Positions 8,706-17,545 are shown, counted from the stretch's first letter. The stretch is 64,000 nucleotides of DNA from Paenibacillus macerans (GCF_023715465.1 NZ_JAMBOE010000009.1:62001-126000); one strand, 5' to 3'. Numbers and translations are program-made. Notes: generated from the sequence alone by a model not told the origin.

Positions 8706-9668
8706 ATGATGGGGAATTTGTACGAATATGTTCGGGCGGAAGGAACGCTCGACGACAGCAAAATATGGAGAAGAGAGCCGCTTTACCGGGGGATGAACGG
8801 CAGGTTTGTGGAGCGCTTTTATCCGGCGAAGGGGCAAAGCTGCATTTTTAAGCCGTTAACGAACGGCGAGTCGATCGATCGTGAAATTTGGGTGCATAGA
8901 CATGTGCTGCCCTTTTTCCCGCCGATTTATCCGCAGATGCTGGCGACCTCCGGGGAGGGCAAGGGAGCGGCCGGCTGGGCGATTTTTGAGGATCTCGGCG
9001 CTCTGGGACACGCGTATCGATTGGAGAATGCTTTGAAGGTTGCAGAGCGGATGGCGTGGTGGCATAGCCGTCCGGCGGCCGAATGGAGCGATTTGTCCAT
9101 GCAGGGGCCCAAGCCCGGCATCGAGACCATCGCCGCCGAGCTTTTGGACCGGCAAAATGAGGCCGCCGCGGTTTTAAGCGAACTTGGACTTGGCCAGCCG
9201 GCGGGAATATTCGCTGAGGCCCGCGCGGCTCGCGCGGGGGAGCGGTTTGGCGGGCCGCGGGTGTTGTCGCACGGCGATCTCCACCAAGGGAATTACACCG
9301 TCACGGACGAGGGGCGGTTGTATATTTTGGATTGGGAACACGCCCACCTGAGCTCTCCGTTTTGGGATCTCTTTCACCTGATCGATATGTCGCATCCGAT
9401 GTTTGCGAAGCGAATGACCGCTTCCGACCGGGAGCGGATTCTTGGCGAGTACTTGGGACAAGCCCGGCTTTACGGGGCCGAGTGGGGGCGGGGGGCGTTC
9501 GTCCGCGAATACGGGAGTTTTGCCGCGCTTTTCGGTCTTTGGATGCTGCTGCTGATTCAAAGCGATCTTAAGCGGGCGGAATGTGTTTGGCCCCGGGAAC
9601 GGCTGCTGGCGCAGCGGGAAGAAACGGCGGCCAATTTGGCCGGCTGCATGGTTCTTATGGGGAGTTAG
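8706..9668 (+). CDS. Aminoglycoside-phosphotransferase-fold kinase
   Basis: 320 residues. The catalytic loop 'LSHGDLHQGNY' contains the HGDxHxxN Brenner motif with catalytic D191 and N196, and 'YILDWEHA' supplies the metal-binding D209. These motifs define the APH/choline-kinase family, which phosphorylates small-molecule hydroxyls with ATP. The substrate cannot be read from sequence. The next two genes are a glycosyltransferase and an acetyltransferase, and CotS-type kinases next to glycosyltransferases are known in spore-coat polysaccharide loci, so a role in surface or spore glycan assembly is one possibility. Two adjacent ATGs (8706, 8709) are possible starts. Confidence 0.8.
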   Translation: MMGNLYEYVRAEGTLDDSKIWRREPLYRGMNGRFVERFYPAKGQSCIFKPLTNGESIDREIWVHRHVLPFFPPIYPQMLATSGEGKGAAGWAIFEDLGALGHAYRLENALKVAERMAWWHSRPAAEWSDLSMQGPKPGIETIAAELLDRQNEAAAVLSELGLGQPAGIFAEARAARAGERFGGPRVLSHGDLHQGNYTVTDEGRLYILDWEHAHLSSPFWDLFHLIDMSHPMFAKRMTASDRERILGEYLGQARLYGAEWGRGAFVREYGSFAALFGLWMLLLIQSDLKRAECVWPRERLLAQREETAANLAGCMVLMGS

Positions 9669-9743
9669 CGCAAGCTTGGATAGATGGAAGTTTGCAAGCA
9701 TCACAACACAAGGTAATTGACATAGAAAATAAGGCGGGATCAT

Positions 9744-10742
9744 ATGAAAAAAGTCGGTTTGGTCATGCGGAAAATCCAGTTTACAGAAGCACAGGGGCCT
9801 CGCGTGTTTGCGGAACGGCTGCGCAACATCGCGGCGGAGCTTGGCGTCGAGATCGTGTTTATTTCTCCGGAGCGCCATGTCAGCGGACATGACTGGATTC
9901 CAGGATACGAGCATGAAAAAGGCGATCTGGTCAATTACGACATCGTGCTGGACCAAATTTACGCCCAGGGGATCGAGCACGTAATCTATACGGTCTCCGG
10001 GTTTACGTTTCTCAAAATGTTCATCAAAAACAGCGTGTTGTTCCCGCACAGCTTTCCCGATCCGGCGCTGACCGGCTACGAAATGATGAAGCCGTTTTAC
10101 GGGATCGTGGACAAGGCGGTCGTGCAGACTGAGTTTTTGCGGCGGCAGCTTCGTGATGTGTTCGGGGTGACGGACGTCGACGTGATCCCGATTGGCTTTG
10201 ACGAGGCGCTGGCGCGGAAGCATTTTGATCCAGCGGCCATCGTGGACAATCGGGTGCTTTGGATCGGGCGGGATGAGGAAAACCGGCGCCCCGACCTGGT
10301 GCTGGAGTATGCGCGGCAAAATCCGGACAAGGATGTCGTCATGGTTTTCGGCGGTGAGCGTTACCGGGAGAGCATGAAAAAATACGACATTCCGGGCAAC
10401 GTAACCCTACGGTTCGCCCTGGCGCAGGATGAGATTTTCGCCTTGATGAATTCAGCCAAGGTGTATTGGAGCTGCTCGAAATTCGATACCTTTGCCATGC
10501 CGCTGACGGAAGCGCTGGCGATGGGGAAAATCGTCGTCAAACCCGAGCATCCCTGCTACGACCATATCAGCTCCCGCCACGCCTTTGCGGGCAACGAGCG
10601 AAACTGGTTCGAGCTGGTCAATATGGCGGCGGCCGCGCCGCAGAGATTTTCCGCCGACAACCGCGAGTACGCCTTTGCGAAATTTTCGGCCACGGTGATG
10701 AAGCGGGGCTACCGGGACTTTTTTGCGGGGTGGTTGAAATGA
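9744..10742 (+). CDS. GT-B glycosyltransferase (group 1-like)
   Basis: 332 residues. The N-terminal half is a Rossmann-like acceptor domain. The C-terminal half has 'VLWIGRDEENRRPDL' and 'SKFDTFAMPLTEALAMGK', the latter matching the conserved donor-binding motif (glutamate followed by a Gly-containing loop) of GT4-type retaining glycosyltransferases. It should transfer a sugar from an activated nucleotide donor; donor and acceptor are unknown. There is no membrane segment. It ends in an ATGA overlap with the following acetyltransferase gene, so the two are translationally coupled. It begins 75 bp after the kinase gene. Confidence 0.8.
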   Translation: MKKVGLVMRKIQFTEAQGPRVFAERLRNIAAELGVEIVFISPERHVSGHDWIPGYEHEKGDLVNYDIVLDQIYAQGIEHVIYTVSGFTFLKMFIKNSVLFPHSFPDPALTGYEMMKPFYGIVDKAVVQTEFLRRQLRDVFGVTDVDVIPIGFDEALARKHFDPAAIVDNRVLWIGRDEENRRPDLVLEYARQNPDKDVVMVFGGERYRESMKKYDIPGNVTLRFALAQDEIFALMNSAKVYWSCSKFDTFAMPLTEALAMGKIVVKPEHPCYDHISSRHAFAGNERNWFELVNMAAAAPQRFSADNREYAFAKFSATVMKRGYRDFFAGWLK

Positions 10743-11557
10743 GCAGACGGATGGCAAATAGCGCCCTGGGTCACCGGCTTGAGGAGTTGGCTGCGAGCGG
10801 CTGGCCGCCGCGAGAGCTGCGGCGTCTAGGCTCCTGGCAGCTTCGAGCCAATGGCGGCGTAACGAGGCGGGCCAACAGCGTGCTTGCCGCAGGCCCGTTC
10901 CCGGAAGGGGATTGGCTGGAGGAGGCGGAGCGTTTCTATCGAGACCGGGGGCTGCCGCCTTGCTTTCATGTGAGCGATGCTTCGCCTCCGGAGTTGGATA
11001 GTCTACTCGCGGCTGCGGACTATGAAGAGGCGATGCATTGCCTGATGCTGGCGGCTTCCTGCCGGGAAATCATAAACCGCGCCGCAGACTTGGGGCTTGT
11101 TTGCCCCGCTATGGCCGCGGCGGAAGGGACAGAGGAATTCCGTTTCCTTGGAAACGGGGTCAGCCTTGCGCCGGAGGTGAGCGAGCCGTGGTTGGACGAT
11201 TTTTTACGGATGGAAGGGTTCCCCGAATCACGGCGTGAAGGCTACAGGTCGATCTTTGCCGCTATGCCTTCCCCTAAAGTGTTTGTTACGATCGTGGATC
11301 AAGGGGAGCCGATAGGGGTGGCCACGGCGGTAGTCGAGGCCGGCTGGGCCGGAATCAGCAACGTTGTCGTCGATCCGCGCCACCGCCGCAAGAGTGCGGC
11401 CGCCCGGATGCTGCTCGCCCTCGCAGTCTGGTCGGCCGAAGCGGGGGCGGAAGGGATGTATCTGCAAGTGCTTGAGAAGAACGCCCCGGCGCTGGAGCTC
11501 TACGGGAAACTGGGTTTTTCCGCCGTGTCGGGATATCATTACCGGATTGGCAAATAG
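10739..11557 (+). CDS. GNAT family N-acetyltransferase
   Basis: 272 residues, starting at the ATG that overlaps the TGA of the glycosyltransferase (ATGA). The C-terminal ~100 residues carry the GNAT acetyl-CoA motif A, 'ISNVVVDPRHRRKSAAARML', with the usual R-x-x-(G/S)-x-(G/A) loop in slightly altered form, and motif B 'YLQVLEKNAPALELYGKLGF'. The N-terminal region ('LGSWQLRANGGVTRRANSV') resembles the extra domain of two-domain GNATs such as Rv0428c-type proteins. The acceptor is unknown. Operon context suggests modification of the same small molecule or glycan handled by the two upstream genes. Confidence 0.8.
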   Translation: MSRRMANSALGHRLEELAASGWPPRELRRLGSWQLRANGGVTRRANSVLAAGPFPEGDWLEEAERFYRDRGLPPCFHVSDASPPELDSLLAAADYEEAMHCLMLAASCREIINRAADLGLVCPAMAAAEGTEEFRFLGNGVSLAPEVSEPWLDDFLRMEGFPESRREGYRSIFAAMPSPKVFVTIVDQGEPIGVATAVVEAGWAGISNVVVDPRHRRKSAAARMLLALAVWSAEAGAEGMYLQVLEKNAPALELYGKLGFSAVSGYHYRIGK

Positions 11558-11630
11558 CGGGGAGGGGGACTGGCTCGTAAGTACTGGACTGGGTTGGATC
11601 AGCCCAAGATCGGCCCAAGTCGCCCGCACG

Positions 11631-11816
11631 TTGGAAATATCCAATAGAACTGGAAAATGCTTGGAAGATTTAGCGACTAGATTGGATAATTTCCAATAGA
11701 TGAGGCTCGGAAGGCGTAAAATGGGCGATTTGAGCGAAATCTATTGGATTTTCTCCAATTAGAGATCGAAAAAGCGTGCAACTTCCGTCAATCTATTGGA
11801 CTCTTTCCAATAAGAG
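11631..11816 (+). repeat. Intergenic repeat family B, copy 1
   Basis: Four near-palindromes of the form ATTGGA-(4-5 nt)-TCCAAT occur at about 11631, 11681, 11743 and 11795, 50-62 bp apart. The same arrangement and intervening sequence recur at 24383-24567 and 57418-57596. The following 11817-12010 shows no gene or clear signal. Confidence 0.8.
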
Positions 11817-12018
11817 TGGTGGGATGAAGAATTGACCGGGTTTCGGGAGACCTGGCGTATGCGTACGGCGCGGCAATCGCGACAATTCTGATGGGCGAGG
11901 AATATGTCGGGTGGCTGCAAGCAGGAATGTTCGGGTGGGCGGAAGAATACATTTTCAGGAAGAGCAGGCTTGGTCTTTGGATATCCTTGGATCAGAAAAC
12001 CGCGATTCCTACTCGTAA

Positions 12019-12032
12019 TGTAAGCGCTTCAA
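12019..12032 (+). promoter_or_regulatory. Putative CcpA cre site
   Basis: TGTAAGCGCTTCAA matches the catabolite-responsive-element consensus TGNAANCGNWNNCW at all but one position. It lies 31 bp upstream of the ChbG-family gene, between any promoter and the ribosome site, a position where CcpA normally represses. Confidence 0.5.
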
Positions 12033-12063
12033 CCAAATTCACTAACGAAACGGAGGCTTTGCG

Positions 12064-12966
12064 ATGACATTGGCCGAGCAGTTGGGATATGAACCGGGAG
12101 CGAAGCTGCTCATCGTTAACGCGGATGACTTTGGCATGTGCCATGCCGAAAACGTGGCTATCATGCAATTGCTCGAGGAAGGGGCTGTATCCTCGGCTAC
12201 CGTGATGATTCCTTGCGGCTGGGCCAAGGAGGCGGCCGCCTGGAGCGCGGTGCATCCCGAATACGATGTCGGCGTGCATTTGACGTTTACGAGCGAATGG
12301 AGCGGCTATAAATGGGGACCGGTCACAAGAAACGGCGATGTCAGCACGCTGGTGACGGAGGAGGGGTATTTTCCCGCCGATACCGCCACGTTTGAACGGC
12401 AGGCCGCGCGCCATCATGTTCGCCTGGAAATGGTCAACCAGGTTGAAACGGCGCTGGCGCTGGGGCTTGCGCCAACCCATCTCGACAATCATATGGGCAG
12501 TTTGTATGGGCTTGCGACCGGGCATCATTTCCTTGACGCCGTGTTTGAGGTTTGCGCCCGCTATGGACTGCCGTTCCGCATGCCGCGCGCGCTGCCCGAT
12601 ATCGGCAAGATGCCGGCGGAAGTCGCCGCAATGGCCCGGCAAGCCACCGAACTCGCCGACCGGATGGGCGTCGTGATTCTGGACCATTTGATCGGCCTTC
12701 CCTTCGGCAAGCAGCCGGGGGAAACGTACGAAAGCTATAAACGGGACATGGTCCGCGTGCTGCGGTCCCTGCGGCCCGGCGTCTCCGAGATCATTATTCA
12801 TCCGGCTTTGGCGTCGGAGGAATTGAAGGCTATTCACGGGGAATGGGAGAAGCGGCAGTGGGATTTAGACTTGTTTCGCGATCCTGAGGTGCGGGAAACT
12901 ATCAGGTCGGAAGGCATCGTCATGATCCGGTGGCGGGATTTGCGGAAGCTGCAGCAGCATCGGTAA
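12064..12966 (+). CDS. ChbG/YdjC family carbohydrate deacetylase
   Basis: 300 residues with the YdjC-family metal site: 'NADDFG' (D21, D22), H72 in 'GVHLT' and 'THLDNH' (H139, H143). ChbG removes the acetyl group from chitobiose or chitotriose phosphate so that further catabolism can occur. In Bacillota the family sits in varied sugar operons, so the exact substrate is open. It stands alone with a cre-like site upstream, consistent with glucose-repressible carbohydrate use. The ribosome site GGAGG lies 10 bp before the ATG. Confidence 0.85.
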   Translation: MTLAEQLGYEPGAKLLIVNADDFGMCHAENVAIMQLLEEGAVSSATVMIPCGWAKEAAAWSAVHPEYDVGVHLTFTSEWSGYKWGPVTRNGDVSTLVTEEGYFPADTATFERQAARHHVRLEMVNQVETALALGLAPTHLDNHMGSLYGLATGHHFLDAVFEVCARYGLPFRMPRALPDIGKMPAEVAAMARQATELADRMGVVILDHLIGLPFGKQPGETYESYKRDMVRVLRSLRPGVSEIIIHPALASEELKAIHGEWEKRQWDLDLFRDPEVRETIRSEGIVMIRWRDLRKLQQHR

Positions 12967-13038
12967 TGCGCATGAACGCTGCGGAAGGTGGCCTATAGCT
13001 CGAGCAATCTGGCCGTGAATCCCGCCGACATATAAAAA

Positions 13039-13081
13039 ACGGCAAGGCCGAGAGGAACTTCATTCCGCCCGCCTTGCCGTT
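13039..13081 (-). terminator. Rho-independent terminator for the EAL gene
   Basis: An 11-bp stem (AACGGCAAGGC / GCCTTGCCGTT) reads on the minus strand into a run of six T (complement of 13033-13038). It sits just past the stop of the minus-strand gene and also faces the end of the ChbG gene. Confidence 0.8.
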
Positions 13082-13092
13082 ATCACTTTAAT

Positions 13093-14850
13093 TTAAGCCG
13101 AATCCATATGATCCAGCGGCTCTATTTTTCGCTCCTTCAACAATTTTTCCATATCGGAAACGTTTAGAGGGCGGCTGTAATAAAACCCCTGAATTTGGTC
13201 GCAGCCATGCTTTTGCAAAAAATCGAACTGTTCCTTCGTTTCCACCCCTTCGGCCAAAACCGTCATGCCCAGCGACTTCCCCAATTGAATGATCGAGAGC
13301 AGCAGCAGGCTGTCCCGCTCGGAGCAAGGGGTCTCCTGGATGAACGCCCGGTCGATTTTCAGCACCTGCAGCGGCAGGGACTTCAAATAGTTGATGGAGG
13401 AATAACCTGTGCCGAAATCGTCGACGGAGAGGGAAATTCCCCGTTCCTGCAGGGCGACCAGCGTTTCTTTAATGATCACCGGATTGTTCAGCAGCGACTC
13501 CGTGACCTCCAGCTCTAGATACTGCGGCTCCAGTCCCGTTTCCTTCAGCACGTTCTCGACGGTGCGCAAAAACTGGGGATGTCTGAATTGGACAGCGGAT
13601 ACATTTACGGAGATCGGCAGCTTCGGGAAGCCGTTGTCCTGCCATTGTTTGTTGGCCCGGCAGGCCTCGCGCAGCACCCATTCTCCCAATTCGACGATAA
13701 ACCCGGTATCCTCGGCGATCGGAATAAACGTATTCGGCGGAATATTTCCCTGGATCGGGTCTTTCCAACGAATTAACGCTTCGTAACCGGTAAGGTTCAC
13801 GGTGGCGGAGTCCACCTTGGGCTGAAAATGCAGCTCAAACTGCCCTTCCGCGAGCGCCCGGGCCATTTTTTGCTCTAAAGAAACCCGTTCCAGCAGCTTG
13901 TCCATTAAGTAGTAGTCAAAATAGTGCGGTCCGTTAAGCGCTTCCTCCTTAGCTTCCTTTAGAGCAAGCTCGGCATGCTTCAACAACTGGGTGACATCGG
14001 GACCGTCGTCCGGGAAAAGGCTGATGCCCATGCCGAAACCGATTTGAATTTCTTCCCCGGCCAAAACGTAAGGCTCATGCAGCGCATCGCTCAGACCGAG
14101 CGCTAAAGTATGTATAAACAAAGGATCGGATATGTCAGAAACAAGCACGATAAATTCGTCGGCAAAGCTGCGGCACATTAGCGTTTCTTCGGCGAAGGAG
14201 CTCCGAAGCCGATCGGCGACCTGCCTGAGCAGTTCGTTTCCCGTGCTTTCTCCGTAGCTTTCATTGATATACCGAAACCGGTTCAGGTTGACGTGAAACA
14301 CGGCCGCGGTTTTTTTCTCGGATTCCGCCTTAAGGAGTTCAGCGTGCATCAATTCCCGGAAGCGGCTCATATTCAACAAACGGGTGATTGGATCTAAATT
14401 CGAGAGTTGGCGGATCTGCTCCGTAGAGGCCCTGCGTTCTTCCATTTCCCGGGTGACGTCGAGTTGAAGCCCGATAAAATAGAGGGGTTCCCCATCCGGA
14501 TCCAAAATGGGGCTAATGGTAAATTGATTCCAAAAGGTGCTGCCGTCTTTCTTGTAATTTTTGATCGTGACGGTCGACGGTCGGCCGCTTAGGATAGCTT
14601 GACGTATAACCTCCAACTGTTCTTTGTTCGTTTCTGCACCCTGAAGAAACCGGGGATTCCGCAGCAAAACTTCCTCGCGGGAATAGCCGGTGATCTCCTC
14701 AAATCCCCGATTTACATATACGAGGGGGTTGTCTTGCAAACGAGGGTCGGTAATCGCAAGCCCCACACCCATCAAATCGATGGCGTGCAGCAGCGTCGAG
14801 GCGTCGATGATTGACTCAAAGTTGGATTGATAGGCTAGCTGGTCGTCCAC
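13093..14850 (-). CDS. LOV-like PAS / degenerate GGDEF / EAL protein
   Basis: 585 residues from the GTG at 14850, which has GAGGAGG 9 bp upstream; a TTG 10 codons earlier would place that ribosome site inside the gene. The N-terminal PAS domain (~25-135) has the LOV flavin pocket signatures 'NPRFLQG', 'NYKKDGSTFWN' and 'GLQLDVT', but the photoactive cysteine of NCRFLQG is proline (codon 14653-14655). The GGDEF motif has become 'FADEF' (229-233), so diguanylate cyclase activity is unlikely. The EAL domain is intact: E357-A-L, 'NVSAVQF', 'ELEVTESL', 'DDFGTGYSS', 'AEGVET'. The protein is therefore predicted to hydrolyse cyclic di-GMP, with the GGDEF-like domain perhaps sensing GTP and the PAS sensing redox or ligand rather than light. 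There are no membrane segments. It follows the LuxR gene on the same strand. Confidence 0.9.
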   Translation of the reverse strand: MDDQLAYQSNFESIIDASTLLHAIDLMGVGLAITDPRLQDNPLVYVNRGFEEITGYSREEVLLRNPRFLQGAETNKEQLEVIRQAILSGRPSTVTIKNYKKDGSTFWNQFTISPILDPDGEPLYFIGLQLDVTREMEERRASTEQIRQLSNLDPITRLLNMSRFRELMHAELLKAESEKKTAAVFHVNLNRFRYINESYGESTGNELLRQVADRLRSSFAEETLMCRSFADEFIVLVSDISDPLFIHTLALGLSDALHEPYVLAGEEIQIGFGMGISLFPDDGPDVTQLLKHAELALKEAKEEALNGPHYFDYYLMDKLLERVSLEQKMARALAEGQFELHFQPKVDSATVNLTGYEALIRWKDPIQGNIPPNTFIPIAEDTGFIVELGEWVLREACRANKQWQDNGFPKLPISVNVSAVQFRHPQFLRTVENVLKETGLEPQYLELEVTESLLNNPVIIKETLVALQERGISLSVDDFGTGYSSINYLKSLPLQVLKIDRAFIQETPCSERDSLLLLSIIQLGKSLGMTVLAEGVETKEQFDFLQKHGCDQIQGFYYSRPLNVSDMEKLLKERKIEPLDHMDSA

Positions 14851-14950
14851 TTTTAAAAGCCTCCTCGAAATGAACCGCAAATGGTGTTAACAAGAACTCT
14901 GACGATGTCCGGCATACGGGAGAACATCCGTAACAAAACTTTATATACTC

Positions 14951-14980
14951 ATCATACATGCGTCTTGAGGAGGAAAGCAA
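14951..14980 (-). promoter_or_regulatory. Candidate promoter for the EAL gene
   Basis: On the minus strand TTGCTT (complement of 14975-14980) is followed after 18 bp by TATGAT (complement of 14951-14956), in the gap between the LuxR stop and the EAL start. Confidence 0.4.
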
Positions 14981-15003
14981 TGGAATTCTTCAGTTACGGA
15001 AGT

Positions 15004-15984
15004 TCAGTCCATAAGCAGCTTTAGCAGCTGCGTCCTGTTGTTGGCCCCGACTTTTTGAAAAATCGAGCGCATATGTTTTTTGATCGTTACCTCGCTCAAA
15101 AATAACCTGGAGGCGATATCCCGATTGGTCATTCCTTCAGCGGCAAGCGCCGCCACCTCCTTTTCGCGGTGGGTTAAATCGCTGCGGGCGTAAATGACCT
15201 CCTCGGGCTTCGCTTTCGGCAGGTACTCCGGGGAAAGCCCCGAGGAAAGGGAGTGGTCTGCGGCAGGCGAATCCTCTTGCCCGGCCCCTGGTTCCCCGCC
15301 ATTCTCCGGGCCGCCATATAAGGCTGCCAGCGCCAGCGGATGTCCGTCGGTCTGTTTCCAGACGCGGAAAATCAGTTCCTGGTCGGTGATACCGCGCCCG
15401 CGTAAATACGTGACGACGCTGCAGTAGTCCAAGTTCACCAAGGGCATCCGGTAAATGCTGCGTTTCCAGACCATGGAGTTCAGCCAATGCTCGGATAGCG
15501 GATTTCTTCCGGAAATGACGGTGAGGCAGCCGGCTTTAATCTGCGGAAAAAAGAAATCGCGAAACCAGTCGTCCAGATCATCCAGCAGTTCGTACGAGTC
15601 GAGAAAGAGAAGGGTCGGACCCGATTCTGCTCTCCGCTGGATGGCTTCGATGGCGGCTCTGACGACAAAACCGGGATCGGAAGTGGAAGGAAGTGTACCC
15701 AGAAGCCCGAGCTGTTTAAGTATTTGCCGGCAGAAATCCTCGGGCTTGGCCTTAAAACGGGCGGCATCCAGGGCAACGGTAGCAGCGCCTTGACGAATGG
15801 CCTGTTTTTGAAATTCCTCGGACAAGGCGCTTTTTCCGACTCCAGCGGCCCCGTAGATGTTTATGATCCGTTCCATCTTCAAATAGTGGCTCAAATAAAC
15901 GGAAAAGGTCTCCAACTCCCATTCTCTTCCGAGCAAACGGGAGCCCAGCGCAGCGTCCGCTCTCTCATGCATTTGCATACTCAT
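15004..15984 (-). CDS. ATPase-LuxR transcriptional regulator (compact LAL-like)
   Basis: 326 residues. A P-loop 'GAAGVGKS' (45-52) and Walker B 'LLFLD' (125-129) show an AAA/STAND-type ATPase module. Residues ~262-326 are a LuxR-type helix-turn-helix ('LTHREKEVAALAAEGMTNRD', then 'LFLSEVTIKKHM'). Classical LAL regulators are about 900 residues with long repeat arrays; here only the ATPase and DNA-binding parts are present, linked by a disordered acidic/Pro segment (~225-255). The start ATG has GAGGGTG 7-9 bp upstream. It lies directly before the EAL gene on the same strand and may control it. The inducer is unknown. Confidence 0.85.
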   Translation of the reverse strand: MSMQMHERADAALGSRLLGREWELETFSVYLSHYLKMERIINIYGAAGVGKSALSEEFQKQAIRQGAATVALDAARFKAKPEDFCRQILKQLGLLGTLPSTSDPGFVVRAAIEAIQRRAESGPTLLFLDSYELLDDLDDWFRDFFFPQIKAGCLTVISGRNPLSEHWLNSMVWKRSIYRMPLVNLDYCSVVTYLRGRGITDQELIFRVWKQTDGHPLALAALYGGPENGGEPGAGQEDSPAADHSLSSGLSPEYLPKAKPEEVIYARSDLTHREKEVAALAAEGMTNRDIASRLFLSEVTIKKHMRSIFQKVGANNRTQLLKLLMD

Positions 15985-16024
15985 GGCTATTCACCCTCAA
16001 ATTTCGTAGATATTTCCTATTTAT

Positions 16025-16215
16025 CTTTAAGAGGTTGTTCAAAAAGTCCGCTTTTGATCACGAAGTAAATTCAAGTAGTAACTCGGCATCGAATCTTGAA
16101 TTCAGCCGGGCCCTCCGGTGCTCACGTACCCAAAACGTACGCTCCGCTCCTCGGTCCTGGCTTCATCCAACCTTCTCGGTGCTGAAAACCGACCTTTTTG
16201 AACATGCACTTTAAG
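16025..16215. mobile_element. MITE-like element with terminal inverted repeats and 7-bp direct repeat
   Basis: A 177-bp non-coding segment (16032-16208) has ends reading AGGTTGTTCAAAAAGTCCG and, on the other strand, TGCATGTTCAAAAAGGTCG, an imperfect terminal inverted repeat of about 19 bp. It is flanked by identical CTTTAAG at 16025-16031 and 16209-16215, a likely target-site duplication. No transposase is inside, so it would be a non-autonomous element. It sits between the divergent LuxR and HD-GYP genes. The remaining 16216-16384 shows no clear feature. Confidence 0.65.
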
Positions 16216-16384
16216 GATATCGTTGAATTATGTAAAGGAATAGTGACTTTTTGTATAGTCGTGTCGAAAAAGCGGCTCTTGAAAGTATACTTTGGGGTAA
16301 TTTCTCGACGGTTATATCCATGATAAATTTTAATTTGTCGAATCGGAAATTTCTGTGGTCTGGACTACATTTAGAGGTGTTGCC

Positions 16385-17545
16385 ATGAAACAGGTTCATA
16401 TCACGATGCTTGTGCCGGGGGATGTTTTGGCCGAGCCGATTTTGAATCAGCACGGAATCGTCATGTTGGGGGCGGGAACGACGCTGACCGAAGCCCATAT
16501 CAACCGCTTGAAAAAACTGGGAATCAAAGACGCGTTCATCGAAAATAAAGCAGCGCAGGACAACCGGCCCAAAGCCGAGCTCCAATTTGCGCCTGCCGCT
16601 GAAGGTTTGCATGCTCCTGAGCCTGTTCAAGGAATCAGTGAAAAGCGGGAAACGCGCCAGGAAATGAGGCAGGCCTTGATCCGGCTGGCCGACTCGGAGC
16701 TGGGGTTCGGCCGGCCGTCGACCCCGGAACTGGAGGAGCAGTTTCGCCGGGTGTTCCGCAACACTTTATATGAGATTATGAGCCATGACGGGGTGGTTGA
16801 CGGTTTGATCCGGCTGCAGAAAGCCGACCCGTATTTGCTGGAGCATTCCTTTCACGTTACAGCGTATGCGGCTATTCTCGGTCTGGCCAACGGGTATGCC
16901 GGCGCCGAGATGCTTGAGTTGTGCGTCGGATCTCTGCTGTTCGACATCGGAATGACGGAACTGCCGGCACATACTTTCAGCAGCACCGGCGGCTTGACAG
17001 GCGCCGAGCGGTCGGCGGTCAGGCTGCATCCGGAGGCAGGCCACCGCATCATCAGCAGGATGGAAGGGGTCTCCCCGCGTTCGGCTTTATGCGCGCTGCA
17101 GCATCACGAGAGGTATAACGGGACGGGGTATCCTTCGCGGCTGAAACACGGGGAGATCGATGAATACGCGGAAATCGTGGCCATCGCCGATACGTACCAT
17201 GCGTTGATCTCCCGCAGAAATTACCGGCTGGCCTATACGCCCGGAGAAGCAATCGAATACTTGCTGGCCGCGGGAGACCGGTATTTCAGCCTCGATCTGA
17301 TTCAAACCTACTTAAGACATATCAGCATTTATCCGCTCTCCAGTGTAGTCAGGCTGAGCAGCGGCCAGTTGGGGGTTGTAACCTCCCTGGAAACGAGCCT
17401 GGTGCACCGGCCCGTCGTCAAAATTGTCCGCGAAGCCGACGGGAGCCCCGTAACCGCCCCCTACGAAGTGGATTTAATGCGTAAAACCGATTTGGTGATT
17501 TCCAGCCTGGTGGAAGGAATCGCGGATGAGAGCATCAAGTTGTAA
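16385..17545 (+). CDS. HD-GYP domain protein with altered HD motif
   Basis: 386 residues from the ATG at 16385, with AGAGGTG upstream. The N-terminal ~120 residues form a small domain found on many Bacillota HD-GYP proteins, and the HD-GYP domain spans ~130-330. HD-GYP enzymes hydrolyse cyclic di-GMP at a two- or three-iron site. Here the defining 'HD' reads 'LLFDIGM' with F186-D187, so the metal-ligand histidine is lost, and the usual following lysine is M190. Other signatures remain: 'HSFHV', and 'HHERYNGTGYP' (240-250). Catalysis is probably lost or altered, leaving a possible cyclic-di-GMP or partner-binding role. It lies divergent from the LuxR/EAL pair. Confidence 0.85.
   Translation: MKQVHITMLVPGDVLAEPILNQHGIVMLGAGTTLTEAHINRLKKLGIKDAFIENKAAQDNRPKAELQFAPAAEGLHAPEPVQGISEKRETRQEMRQALIRLADSELGFGRPSTPELEEQFRRVFRNTLYEIMSHDGVVDGLIRLQKADPYLLEHSFHVTAYAAILGLANGYAGAEMLELCVGSLLFDIGMTELPAHTFSSTGGLTGAERSAVRLHPEAGHRIISRMEGVSPRSALCALQHHERYNGTGYPSRLKHGEIDEYAEIVAIADTYHALISRRNYRLAYTPGEAIEYLLAAGDRYFSLDLIQTYLRHISIYPLSSVVRLSSGQLGVVTSLETSLVHRPVVKIVREADGSPVTAPYEVDLMRKTDLVISSLVEGIADESIKL

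Noticed and set aside
11631..11816. CRISPR-like regular spacing of short palindromes
   Set aside because: The units are separated by conserved, not unique, spacers, only four per locus, and whole arrays recur elsewhere; no cas genes.
14980..15024. 14-codon plus-strand frame with an excellent GAGGAGG site
   Set aside because: Too short, and it ends inside the LuxR gene; more likely chance on the complement of the EAL promoter region.
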